A stretch of 44,872 nucleotides of DNA from Gemmatimonadota bacterium. GTDB lineage: Bacteria > Latescibacterota > UBA2968 > UBA8231. A model generated the notes under the pieces. That model saw nothing but the letters and a program-made list of their open reading frames with translations, searched no databases and was not told the DNA's origin. The position numbers and the translations under genes are program-made. Shown here one piece after another: positions 34,441 to 42,930 of the stretch. Numbering within the stretch: the first letter of the stretch is position 1; the number at the start of each line of letters is the position of its first letter. The DNA lies in contig PATE01000090.1 of NCBI GenBank assembly GCA_002712305.1, positions 5,239 through 50,110 on the forward strand. The letters are read 5' to 3'.

Positions 34441-34563
34441 ATCGGCCATGACCTCATCGAAACGGGAGAACGCCTCATCCGTGTCGGCGATCTCACCATT
34501 GTACCAGCCTTGGAAGAACGCGTGGAGTTCGCGAATCTCCCTCTCGCAGTCACCGGCGCTCAT
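34436..34563 (-). pseudogene. Truncated DUF4440/SnoaL-like fragment
   Basis: ATG 34563 overlaps the stop of the upstream amidohydrolase (ATGA), a genuine operon-type start. The frame reads 'CEREIRELHAFFQGWYNGEIADTDEAFSRFDEVMADLW', typical of the first helices of DUF4440/NTF2-like proteins. After 'DLWVAEGG' the homology ends, and the frame continues only as the antisense of the receiver-domain fragment. About 45 of an expected 120-150 residues survive. Confidence 0.5.
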
Positions 34564-35792
34564 CCTGCTTCGATCGCCTCGGCAGCCAACGACTGCGGCA
34601 GCCCCTCTTTGTACACCGCACGCACGTCCTGAAGGCCCTCACGAATTCCCTTCAGCGGATCCGTGCCGACGATGAGCAGATCAGCCAGTTTCCCCGCCTC
34701 GACGGTGCCCACCTGCTGAAGACCACAGATCCTGGCCGCCGATCCGGTGGCGGCGACGAGGGCCTCCATCGGCGAGAAGTGATAGACGGACACGAGGGCT
34801 TCGAGTTCATCGACCATGAAGGCGCGGCTATCGGTGCCTGCACCAATTGGAATACCGGCCGCCATCGCCTGGCGGACGGCACGCACGTGTGACGGCACGA
34901 CAGTCCGGGTGAATTCGGCCAGCGGGCCCTTGCCCGCCTGCATGCGAACCATGACACGGACCGTGGGCACGAAGGTCGTACCCTGCGCGGCCATGCGGTC
35001 GACGGTCTCCTCCGTGAGGAGAAACCCGTGTTCGATCGTATCGATGCCGGCCTCGATGGCGTTGCGTGCGCCCTGATCAGCGATGGCATGGGTCGTGATC
35101 AACCGGCCCTGACGATGTGCTTCTTCAGCGGCGGCACGCAGTTCGTCGACGGTGAACTGCGTGGCCTCCGGATCCTCATGGGGATAGTGACTGAAGCCGC
35201 CGCTGCTCATGATCTTGATGAAGTCAGCGCCGCCTTTGAGTTGCTCGCGCACCGCCTTTCGCACCTCATCCGGACCGTCGGCTTCGCGAATCGCGAACCA
35301 CGGATAACCGTGGCCTCCCGTCATCGTCACCGCCAGTCGGCAGGCCAGAATGCGCGGCCCGGGCATCCCCGCTGCAATCGCGTCCCGCAGGTCCACATTC
35401 GTGTATCCCGGGTTTCGTTGATCGGCCATGTTCGGGCCTGCCAGGTCGCGGATCGTCGTCACACCCTGACTCAATTCGACGACGGCGTTCTTGGCGCACT
35501 CCAGGGCTTGAAAGCCCGGCGGCCGCCCACTGAAATCGTGCCGCCACGCACCTTCGGAGCCCTGGCGACGCCCCAGGCTTTTGTCCATGAGGTGATCGTG
35601 GCAGTTGATCAGCCCCGGCAGCAACCAGAAACCCTCCCCCTTGATCTCGTCATATGACGGGCGGTCGAACTCAACCTGGTCGCTGGGACCGACACGCTCG
35701 ATCTGGCCGTCCTGCACCAGAACGGTCATGTCGGGCGTACTGCTGCCGCATCCATCGACGAGGTTAAAACGTGTGAAGGCGAGACGACTCAT
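34560..35792 (-). CDS. Metal-dependent amidohydrolase (imidazolonepropionase/prolidase-like)
   Basis: This 410-aa cyclic-amidohydrolase-type enzyme has a complete metal site: HxH in 'LINCHDHLMD', the bridging Lys in 'ADFIKIMSSGG', His in 'LITTHAIAD', His in 'IDTIEHGFLL' and Asp in 'IGAGTDSRAF'. The C-terminal 'VGTVEAGKLADLLIVGTDPL' is the standard closing strand of the small beta-domain. Relatives hydrolyse dipeptides, lactams or imidazolones. AGGAGG six bases before ATG 35792 fixes the start; the track's 35894 is too long. A truncated DUF4440 gene overlaps its end. Confidence 0.93.
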   Translation of the reverse strand: MSRLAFTRFNLVDGCGSSTPDMTVLVQDGQIERVGPSDQVEFDRPSYDEIKGEGFWLLPGLINCHDHLMDKSLGRRQGSEGAWRHDFSGRPPGFQALECAKNAVVELSQGVTTIRDLAGPNMADQRNPGYTNVDLRDAIAAGMPGPRILACRLAVTMTGGHGYPWFAIREADGPDEVRKAVREQLKGGADFIKIMSSGGFSHYPHEDPEATQFTVDELRAAAEEAHRQGRLITTHAIADQGARNAIEAGIDTIEHGFLLTEETVDRMAAQGTTFVPTVRVMVRMQAGKGPLAEFTRTVVPSHVRAVRQAMAAGIPIGAGTDSRAFMVDELEALVSVYHFSPMEALVAATGSAARICGLQQVGTVEAGKLADLLIVGTDPLKGIREGLQDVRAVYKEGLPQSLAAEAIEAG

Positions 35793-35887
35793 CGGTTGCC
35801 TCCTGAGGATGACTCGGGATCCATGTTGGTCGGCGCTTGGCTGCTTGTCTAATTTTGGGGCACTACACTCAGGAAAAGGATTCAACC

Positions 35888-38278
35888 ATGCCAACTCGGA
35901 CCGTCCCTGTTCCTGCCATCTTGGCTATGGTAATCGCCTGCGCTGCTGTCTGTCACGCCGCCGACTACACGGTCCACGTCGTCGAGCCGGCAGTGACGGA
36001 CCACCTGATCCTGCCCGACGGTCCCCTGCCGGCGGTGTGCCGGCTGAAGACGAGCATCAGCCTGTCCGGCTGCCGAGGCGAGTACGAACCAGCATCGTTC
36101 GTGGTAACATCCTCCAAGCCGCTGGATCGAGTGCGCATCGAGGTGGACCCCCTCGCCGGTGAGGGCGGCCAGTGGCCGAGGGAGGCCGTGGACGTGCGCG
36201 TGGTCAAGTCATACTACGGCCGCTCATCGGCCGGCCCGCAGGCTCCCATCCCAGCGCTGCTGGTACACGACGACGACTTCCTGGCCATCGAGCCGGACCC
36301 AACGCCGGAAAACCCCGAGCGGATGAAGAACGTGACGCGGGGCCCCCTTCGCGATGCGCCGGAACTTCAGCCCGTGACCATCGAGAAGCGCCGGCAGTTC
36401 TGGATCACTGTCCGGATCCCCGATCGCGCCGACGCGGGAACCTACCGTACGACGCTGCGGATCGTGCCCGCCAACAGCGAACCTGTCAGCCTGGAGTTGG
36501 GGGTCGAAGTCCATCCCTTCGAGCTGCGTGATTCGATGCTCGAGTACTCGATGTACTACCCGGTCATGCTGGTCCCCGACGGTGCGCAGGACTGGCGCAC
36601 CGGCCAATGGTCGAACGTTGCGCGGCTCACGAGGCAGCAGTACATCGCCGAGTGCCGCAACATGCTGGCCCACGGCCTGTCGAACCCGAACATCTACGGC
36701 GGCGTGAGTGTGCGACCTGACGGAACGCTGGACACAAGCCAGCTGGAGCAGATTCTGCAGGCGCGGGAGGAGGCCGGGATGGGCCCTGGCGTGCCGCTGT
36801 ACACCATGACCAGCGCCGCGGAACCGGTGCGCAGGTCACTGACGGACCAGGAGAAGGCCCAGCGAATTCAGACGGTCCGGGACGTAATGACCTGGGCCAG
36901 ACGCCGGGGCTACCCCGACTTCTACTGGGCTGGGCAGGACGAGGCGTGGGGTGAGTGGCTGGCCTCCGAACGGGACAGCTTCCAGGCCATTCACGACGGA
37001 GGCGGCAGGACGTTCGTCGCGTGTGGCAGTGACTTCTTCAAGATCATCGGTGACGTGCTGCATCTGCCCGTGATGTACGTCAACATCAGCGACCCCATGA
37101 CACTCTTTGGAGCCGAACAGGGCTTTGGCCCGGACGAGTCACTGCGGCAGAATCACCGTCTCGCTTCGCTCATCGGCTTTGAACGTCAGGTGGACCATCC
37201 GACGTACCGTCGCTCCATCGACGGCCTGCACCGACTTGGCCGCAAGATCTTCACCTACACGACGCTGCGCCCGCCGATGCCACAGTGGCATCGCCGACAC
37301 GGGGGCCTGGGCCTGTGGCGCGTCGGCTTCGACGGCGTGATGAACTGGGCCTACACCCACATCAGCGCAGATCCGGAAAATCAGCCGATGCACTTCGCCA
37401 TGGTCTTGCGCACCGAGGGCGGCGTACTGGACACGCCCAAGTGGGAAGGCTTTCGCGAGGGCGTCGACGACGTGCGATATCTGACCACGCTGCTGGCCAC
37501 GTTGGCAGAGGCCCTCGGGCGATTTCCCGACGAGCCACTCATCGCCGAAACCCACCAGTGGGTCGGAAAGCTCGACGTGGCGCAGGGTGATCTGGACACC
37601 ATGCGCCGGGAGATGGCGCGGCGCATCGTCGCACTGCAGAGGCTGGGGCATCGAGACCTGACGCCGGCCGAGGCGCTCGCAGGTATCGACGTCGAGCGCG
37701 TCGAGATGGTGACGCTTGCGGATCACTGGCGCTTCAGGTTGGTCGAGATCGACCAGCCGACCATGATGAAGACCGACGCCTTCGCTCAGGATGATGGTTT
37801 GCGTGGTAAATGGTTCGACCCGGCGCTGGATGACAGCCAATGGGCGCCGGGGCAGGTTGGGGGCGGGTACGAGCTCGGGGCGGGGGGTGGCTGGGGCAAC
37901 GAGCCTGGCTTCGGCTGGTATCGCACGCGCCTCGCGCTGACCGCGTCGCAGCGCGCCGGGAAGTTCAAGTACCTGCACTTCGACGCCTGCGATGAGGACG
38001 CGTGGATCTACCTGAATGGCAAGCGAATCTTCGAACACACCGTTGAGAGCACCGGCCTGATGGGGTCCGAGATCTGGCGGACACCGTTCGTGGTGCCCCT
38101 GAACGACGTGGCACTCAACGGCGATGACGCGCTGGTCGTGCGCATCCGCAACACGGAGGGCATGGGCGGCATCTGGAAGCCCGTGCGGCTCATCGTCAGC
38201 GATCAGCTCATGGACGAGCGGCAGGTCAAGGCACTGGTCACGGTGAGAAATCGTTTTCCAGACACGATACATGAGTAG
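35888..38278 (+). CDS. Secreted DUF4091 glycosidase-like protein with C-terminal galactose-binding domain
   Basis: 796 aa with a signal peptide (PVPAILAMVIACAAVCHA) from ATG 35888, preceded by AAGGA. The N-terminal Ig-like domain includes 'SLSGCRGEYEPASFVV'. A TIM-barrel domain of the DUF4091 type follows, with 'YPDFYWAGQDEAWGEWL', 'FVACGSDFFKIIG' and 'GFDGVMNWAYTHISADP'. 'PKWEGFREGVDDVRYLTTL' is a family hallmark. The last 150 residues resemble the sugar-binding domain of GH2 enzymes: 'YRTRLALTASQRAGK', 'EDAWIYLNGKRIFEHT' and 'LVVRIRNTEGMGGIWKPVRL'. It is probably a periplasmic or surface glycoside hydrolase; acidic residues suitable for catalysis are visible in 'GQDEAWGEW', but no activity is established. 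Confidence 0.88.
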   Translation: MPTRTVPVPAILAMVIACAAVCHAADYTVHVVEPAVTDHLILPDGPLPAVCRLKTSISLSGCRGEYEPASFVVTSSKPLDRVRIEVDPLAGEGGQWPREAVDVRVVKSYYGRSSAGPQAPIPALLVHDDDFLAIEPDPTPENPERMKNVTRGPLRDAPELQPVTIEKRRQFWITVRIPDRADAGTYRTTLRIVPANSEPVSLELGVEVHPFELRDSMLEYSMYYPVMLVPDGAQDWRTGQWSNVARLTRQQYIAECRNMLAHGLSNPNIYGGVSVRPDGTLDTSQLEQILQAREEAGMGPGVPLYTMTSAAEPVRRSLTDQEKAQRIQTVRDVMTWARRRGYPDFYWAGQDEAWGEWLASERDSFQAIHDGGGRTFVACGSDFFKIIGDVLHLPVMYVNISDPMTLFGAEQGFGPDESLRQNHRLASLIGFERQVDHPTYRRSIDGLHRLGRKIFTYTTLRPPMPQWHRRHGGLGLWRVGFDGVMNWAYTHISADPENQPMHFAMVLRTEGGVLDTPKWEGFREGVDDVRYLTTLLATLAEALGRFPDEPLIAETHQWVGKLDVAQGDLDTMRREMARRIVALQRLGHRDLTPAEALAGIDVERVEMVTLADHWRFRLVEIDQPTMMKTDAFAQDDGLRGKWFDPALDDSQWAPGQVGGGYELGAGGGWGNEPGFGWYRTRLALTASQRAGKFKYLHFDACDEDAWIYLNGKRIFEHTVESTGLMGSEIWRTPFVVPLNDVALNGDDALVVRIRNTEGMGGIWKPVRLIVSDQLMDERQVKALVTVRNRFPDTIHE

Positions 38279-38301
38279 GCATGGCGCCGTCGAGCTGGTC
38301 T

Positions 38302-38318
38302 ACTCACGTGGGGTGAGT
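38302..38318. terminator. Hairpin between convergent DUF4091 and hydrolase genes
   Basis: ACTCAC, loop GTGGG, GTGAGT. It lies 24 bases after the DUF4091 stop and 14 before the convergent hydrolase stop. GAGTCG/CGACTC just downstream can form a second, wider stem. There is no U-run. Confidence 0.35.
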
Positions 38319-38331
38319 CGAGATCCCGAAG

Positions 38332-39084
38332 TCACGACTCGAGATCGTGTATGAAGTTCAGGCTTTCTTCGATGACGAAGTTACGAGTCAGGACCATGTG
38401 TCCGCGATCAGTGTAGTGCAGATAGCGATGGTGAACACCCTTTTCGGTCAGAGTTTCTGCCATTCGATCCGCCTGACTGACCGGCACCGAGGGATCATCG
38501 TCGGAGTGGAACAGAAGCATCGGCTTACTGCTGTCTGAGACGTGTTCGATCGGGGAAGCCAGTCGCCGCGCCTCGTCCCAGGGCACTCCGGGGGTTATCC
38601 AGCCGCATGCCCAATCCAGCGACAGCAGATCATAGGCGCCGGAAACACTGATCGAGGCGCGAAAGTCACACGACTCGCCCTCCCAGCCACCCGTATTCAT
38701 GAAAGGACCTTCCCCAAGGGTCGCGGCCAGAGACACCAGATGTCCTCCTGCGGACATACCCGTGAGATAGATCCGACTGAGATCTAGTTGGTATCTGTCC
38801 GCGTTTGCGTGGACCCAACGGATCGCGCAGAGCGTGTCCTGATAACACGCGGGAGCCGGTGTACAAGTGACCAGACGATATTCGATGGACATTGCGAAGA
38901 AACCGTGCTCAGTCCACTGATTCACATCTATGGCCGCACCCAACTGGTTTCGGCTGCTGTAGTGCCACCGCCCACCGTGCACACCGAGGATCACGGGGTA
39001 GGGGGCGGTCACGTCGCTGGGTGGAAGGGCGATGTCGGCAAGCAGTCCCGCGCCGAGGACTTCACCGTAGATGATGGTCTCCAT
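38332..39084 (-). CDS. Alpha/beta-hydrolase (BD-FAE/acetylesterase-like)
   Basis: This 250-aa carboxylesterase-type hydrolase shows an oxyanion-hole 'GVHGGRWHYSS', a nucleophile elbow 'LTGMSAGGHL' (GxSxG), an Asp in 'LLFHSDDDPSVPVSQA' and a His in 'YTDRGHMVL'. This order matches polysaccharide acetyl- or feruloyl-esterases. ATG 39084 (METIIYGEVLG) is preferred over the track's 39345, because the upstream 87 residues are not protein-like; a GAGGAG lies about 13 bases upstream and an AGGA only two. No signal peptide is seen, so it may act on imported oligosaccharides. Confidence 0.88.
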   Translation of the reverse strand: METIIYGEVLGAGLLADIALPPSDVTAPYPVILGVHGGRWHYSSRNQLGAAIDVNQWTEHGFFAMSIEYRLVTCTPAPACYQDTLCAIRWVHANADRYQLDLSRIYLTGMSAGGHLVSLAATLGEGPFMNTGGWEGESCDFRASISVSGAYDLLSLDWACGWITPGVPWDEARRLASPIEHVSDSSKPMLLFHSDDDPSVPVSQADRMAETLTEKGVHHRYLHYTDRGHMVLTRNFVIEESLNFIHDLES

Positions 39085-39188
39085 GTTCCTTATCAGCTCC
39101 TCTGTCGGCGAGAATGGGGGTATGCCAATCTGGCTTTCGTCAACGGTAGCAGACGAACACTCGATGGTACAACTCTTGGCCGGCGAAG

Positions 39189-40667
39189 TCAGGACCACTG
39201 ATCGAAGGGGCTCCGGTTCCGCTGTTGCACGAAGTCGACGAACAACTCCGCCTCGGCCAGCGTGATTGGCCCACCCAGCTGCGCCGGACGCGAGCGTAGC
39301 ACCACCTCGATGGTGTTGGGTCCTGACTGTGGCAGGATCTCCCACAGCGGATAACCGATCCAGGCGTAGCTGTAACCGACAGGGTCCCAGGTTCGGGTAC
39401 TCGCCGGAAGTTGCTGGCCATTCACGGACACCTCGACACAGTCATGGCGTGAAACATTGTCGATGTGTAGTCGCAGGGTTACGGACCGCAGCAATCCCTG
39501 CCGACGGACCGTCGGCAGATCATCTCCCACATACATGGTGAACGACTGACCGGCACCGTCCCCCACAACAGCAAGTTCCATCGGCAACGGTGACGTATAG
39601 TCCCAGATGGCGGCCTGCTCGAGGCGCGGCGTGATGAAGTAGTGCCGGCTCCGGCGGTGCATGAGCTCCATGTCGCCGATGTAGGAAAGCAGAACTCGTG
39701 TGTCGTCTTCGACCGTGCAGTAGGGCCAATTGAGCTGCATCATGTACAAGGCGTCGGCACCCTTGTGGAGGAAGTTTGTCGCCGCGGCGCGGTACATGGC
39801 CGGGGAGGCGGACTGGCGATCTGGATCCTTGCGATAGAACGGCCGTACGCCCGGATACACGTAGCAGTCGTGTCTGTGAGCCAGTTGGCTCAGTGCCTCG
39901 AAGGGCAGGTTTTGGTCCATGTTTTCGTCGACGTAGAAAATGGGCACGATGAAATCGACTAGATCCTCCTCGAGCCAGACGGGCACGTCCAACCCCGCTT
40001 TCTGGTTGCCCGCCGGTGTGGGCAACACGCGCACCCCCAACGCGATCGGGCGACCGCGGCGCCTGGCTGCCTCGTCCACCAGCTCGCGCACCTGGCGCAC
40101 GAAGTCGGTGAGGATGACCAGGCCTGCATCGACGTGCTCCGGTCGAAACACGGGGTCAGAGTTGGGCTCGTATGCGCAGTCGAGCTCGACGCCGTCGACG
40201 CCGTAGCGGGTCACGGCCTCTTCGATGAGGGCGAAGCGCTCCTGCCGGGCTTCGGGGGCCGAGAAGTCGGGCCGAACCGGGTCCTCGGGCAGGTTGTTGG
40301 CGGCCAGCCGCAGGCTGGCGTAGAAGTCCATGCCGTGGTGGTGCGCTCGATCGATCAGCATCCTGAGTGGGTCACGGCCCTGGTCGAGCAGACTGAGCAC
40401 GGTTTCCCGGGCACGCCAGTTGGCCACGTGATCTTCGGCACCGTCGAACCAGATCTCGCCGACCTGTGTTCCATACGACATGGTGCGGCCGATCCCCAGG
40501 CCGAAGACGAAGGTGTCGACCATACTGTTGCTGACGACATCCACCGGGTGCAGGACATCGAGTTCTTCAGGTGGTGGCTCGACCGTATACAGGTAGGCAT
40601 GGCGGGCGTCGTCATAGTAGAGCATCCGCGCCTTGGGCGGTCTGCCCATGGGTCGTCGATCGGTCAT
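39189..40667 (-). CDS. Glycosidase-like TIM-barrel protein (GHL10-like)
   Basis: 492 aa; ATG 40667 follows GAGGTGGACGA. The barrel contains 'DRAHHHGMDFYASLRLAANN', 'RYGVDGVELDCAYEPN' (candidate acidic catalytic strand), 'GRPIALGVRVLPTPAGNQKAG', 'DFIVPIFYVDENMD' and 'DALYMMQLNWPY'. These features resemble the hypothetical glycosyl-hydrolase GHL10 group. Residues about 370-490 form a beta-sandwich: 'LRLHIDNVSRHDCVEVSVNGQQL' and 'NTIEVVLRSRPAQ' look like a carbohydrate-binding domain. No signal peptide is present. It diverges from the FG-GAP gene at 40831. Confidence 0.75.
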   Translation of the reverse strand: MTDRRPMGRPPKARMLYYDDARHAYLYTVEPPPEELDVLHPVDVVSNSMVDTFVFGLGIGRTMSYGTQVGEIWFDGAEDHVANWRARETVLSLLDQGRDPLRMLIDRAHHHGMDFYASLRLAANNLPEDPVRPDFSAPEARQERFALIEEAVTRYGVDGVELDCAYEPNSDPVFRPEHVDAGLVILTDFVRQVRELVDEAARRRGRPIALGVRVLPTPAGNQKAGLDVPVWLEEDLVDFIVPIFYVDENMDQNLPFEALSQLAHRHDCYVYPGVRPFYRKDPDRQSASPAMYRAAATNFLHKGADALYMMQLNWPYCTVEDDTRVLLSYIGDMELMHRRSRHYFITPRLEQAAIWDYTSPLPMELAVVGDGAGQSFTMYVGDDLPTVRRQGLLRSVTLRLHIDNVSRHDCVEVSVNGQQLPASTRTWDPVGYSYAWIGYPLWEILPQSGPNTIEVVLRSRPAQLGGPITLAEAELFVDFVQQRNRSPFDQWS

Positions 40668-40697
40668 TCGTCCACCTCATTCATCAGGAGTGATTCG

Positions 40698-40709
40698 CGA
40701 TGCGCATCG
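40698..40709. promoter_or_regulatory. Perfect 12-base palindrome in a divergent promoter gap
   Basis: CGATGC GCATCG lies 31 bases upstream of the GHL10-like start and in the 163-base gap shared with the gene at 40831. It could be an operator of a dimeric repressor; its regulator is unknown. Confidence 0.35.
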
Positions 40710-40773
40710 AACACTAAGCCCTGCTCATCGGCGTCACCAGGAACCTGTGATTTGGGACCAGCTGTTGGTGCCT

Positions 40774-40786
40774 TTGCCGATGGCAA
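40774..40786. promoter_or_regulatory. 5-3-5 palindrome upstream of the FG-GAP gene
   Basis: TTGCC GAT GGCAA lies 45 bases before GTG 40831. It resembles an operator half-site pair, but no regulator can be named and chance occurrence is possible. Confidence 0.3.
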
Positions 40787-40830
40787 CATAGACTCTGTGA
40801 ACTCGTCCCACGCCACGGTAGGAGGCTGAA

Positions 40831-42930
40831 GTGAGCGACTTTCCACGCCCCATAGCGGGCGGCAATGCCGGCGACGGATTACCTCTCGTCCTCGGCGACG
40901 ACTCGGTTGTGGGAGACCTGTTTACCGGCGCCAGCGCTGCCCACGTGCTGGACTGGGACGGGGATGGTCAGCACGAGATCGTCGCCTCCGGTGGCAACGG
41001 CGACATCTACAGCTACCGGATCGTAGACTTCTTGGCTGACGGCACGCCCATCGTCGATCGCGGCATGCAGTGGGGCGAAGTGTCGCGGGCACTGCATCGC
41101 AATGAGCGAGACAAGGGACTGGTAGGCACCATCGCCGTGGTGGCCGACTTCGATGGCGACGGGAGCACGGAAGCGATCCTGGCGCCACGCGGTTATTCAC
41201 AGAAGGAAACGACGGCAGTCACACTGCAGAATGGCCCCCCTGCGAGCCGGGATGAAGGGAGCCCGATTTCGGTCGAAGGCCGTGAGGTCAACTTCGGTGG
41301 CGGCACGGTGGCCGCTGTCGATTGGAACGGGGATGGTGTCGTCGACCTGATCGTGCTTGAAAGCGATCGGGGTGAGATGTGGAGCATGGACGAGGCAGGC
41401 GTCGTTCCCGAAGACCAGCGCGATCGGTATGACCGGGATGGTACCTGGTTCACTCGTTATCCCAGACAGTCTCTTCACCTGTTTCACAATACCAGCACGG
41501 CAGGCAGCATCGGTTTCACCTATGCAGGGAAGGCGACCATCGAGTTGCCCCGACATTCCTTCCACATCAGCGCCGTCGATCCCACCGACCCGGTATCAGG
41601 GCTTTTGCTGTTGAACTACTACGGCAGCGTCCACCACCTGCCGCTGTCGGCGCCGGGGGATGTTCCCGTCTGGGGTGAGGTGGCCGAGTTGTTCACCCTA
41701 CACGGCGAGCCATTCAACCGCATCGCTACGCTTCAGTCGGGAATCGGGGTTTCGGACGTCGTCGACGCGGGACGTTTCGACATTTTCGCCGCCGACAACG
41801 CGGGCAACATCGATTGGGCGCGGTGCTACGGACGGGACGCTGCGAATCGACCGATCTACGATACGCCGCGCAAGGTCAAGCAGCGGAATCCACATGTCAA
41901 CGGTGGTATCTTCTCGGTCCCCACGGTCGGCGACTGGCGTGGCACCGGCGTGCCGGATCTCCTCGTGGGTAGCATCGAGGGGTACATCTTCTGGTACAAG
42001 ACACTCTCCACCGACCCACTACGCTTTGCGGCGCCGGAGCGGGTGCGTTATGGAACGACCGAGATTCGCCGGCTTGCGACACCCTACCCCTCAGGAGGCC
42101 AGCATTGGGGCGGCTCCCAGAGCCCCTACGACGGTGAGACCGGTGGATACAGCAATCCCGTTCTGATCGATTGGAACGGCAGCGGGTTGCTCGACCTGGT
42201 CGTGTCCGACATGATCAGCCTCTATGAGTGGTATCCCAATTGGGGCACACAGACTGCACCGGAACTCGGGCCACCGCAGCGCCTGCACATTGCCGGATCG
42301 CCGCTCATTGGACCATGGCGACAACAGCCGGGGATCGGCTGTTTCAGCGACGATGTGCTCCCGGACATCATCATCCAGGATCACGACCTGGATCTGGCTC
42401 TGTACCGACGTGCAGGACCGAACGACCTGTCAGCCCTGCAACCAGGTGAGAAGCTGCGCTATGAGGACGGTTCGACGATCAAGACCCACGGTGTCTACAC
42501 GCCACCCGGCGGTGACGGCCGCGGGCGCACCAAGCTCAACGTGGTCGACTGGGACGACGATGGTCTCCTCGATCTGCTGATCGGTGTCGGCTCACAGCAT
42601 GGCAGCCCGTATCGCGGCAGCTATGTCCTGTTCGCCAGGAATGTCGGATCCAATCGTGAGCCGGTGTTCTCCAAGCCCGTCGTGCTCCTGTTCGACGAAG
42701 ATGGCCAGCCACTGGAATTCTGGCGGCATGGGGTGCACATGGCCCCCGTCGACTGGGACGGCGACGGTGCCTTTGAGCTGGTGGCCGGGGCGGATCAGGG
42801 CCATATCTGGTACTGGCACCGCGACCATTTCGGCCGTCCCGCCAACGGTGACCCGACCGCGATGGAACGACCCGATGGGGAGGAGGGTTTCGGCCCCCGC
42901 GACGACGCCGAAGACCACAATGACCGGTGA
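40831..42930 (+). CDS. FG-GAP/VCBS seven-repeat beta-propeller protein
   Basis: 699 aa; GTG 40831 has AGGAGG five bases upstream, so the start is secure. Seven 'DW/DF' repeats are visible: VLDWDGDGQHEIVA, VADFDGDGSTEAIL, AVDWNGDGVVDLIV, VGDWRGTGVPDLLV, LIDWNGSGLLDLVV, VVDWDDDGLLDLLI and PVDWDGDGAFELVA. This suggests one closed seven-bladed propeller with calcium loops. The N-terminus (MSDFPRPIAGGNAGDGLPL) has no signal peptide, unusual for this fold. It overlaps the GH43-like gene, lies opposite a GHL10-like gene, and probably binds or cleaves a polysaccharide. No catalytic residues can be assigned. Confidence 0.85.
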   Translation: MSDFPRPIAGGNAGDGLPLVLGDDSVVGDLFTGASAAHVLDWDGDGQHEIVASGGNGDIYSYRIVDFLADGTPIVDRGMQWGEVSRALHRNERDKGLVGTIAVVADFDGDGSTEAILAPRGYSQKETTAVTLQNGPPASRDEGSPISVEGREVNFGGGTVAAVDWNGDGVVDLIVLESDRGEMWSMDEAGVVPEDQRDRYDRDGTWFTRYPRQSLHLFHNTSTAGSIGFTYAGKATIELPRHSFHISAVDPTDPVSGLLLLNYYGSVHHLPLSAPGDVPVWGEVAELFTLHGEPFNRIATLQSGIGVSDVVDAGRFDIFAADNAGNIDWARCYGRDAANRPIYDTPRKVKQRNPHVNGGIFSVPTVGDWRGTGVPDLLVGSIEGYIFWYKTLSTDPLRFAAPERVRYGTTEIRRLATPYPSGGQHWGGSQSPYDGETGGYSNPVLIDWNGSGLLDLVVSDMISLYEWYPNWGTQTAPELGPPQRLHIAGSPLIGPWRQQPGIGCFSDDVLPDIIIQDHDLDLALYRRAGPNDLSALQPGEKLRYEDGSTIKTHGVYTPPGGDGRGRTKLNVVDWDDDGLLDLLIGVGSQHGSPYRGSYVLFARNVGSNREPVFSKPVVLLFDEDGQPLEFWRHGVHMAPVDWDGDGAFELVAGADQGHIWYWHRDHFGRPANGDPTAMERPDGEEGFGPRDDAEDHNDR

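Noticed and set aside
37139-38272. 377-aa minus-strand ORF
   Set aside because: It is the shadow of the DUF4091 protein, whose signal peptide and domains are clear on the plus strand.
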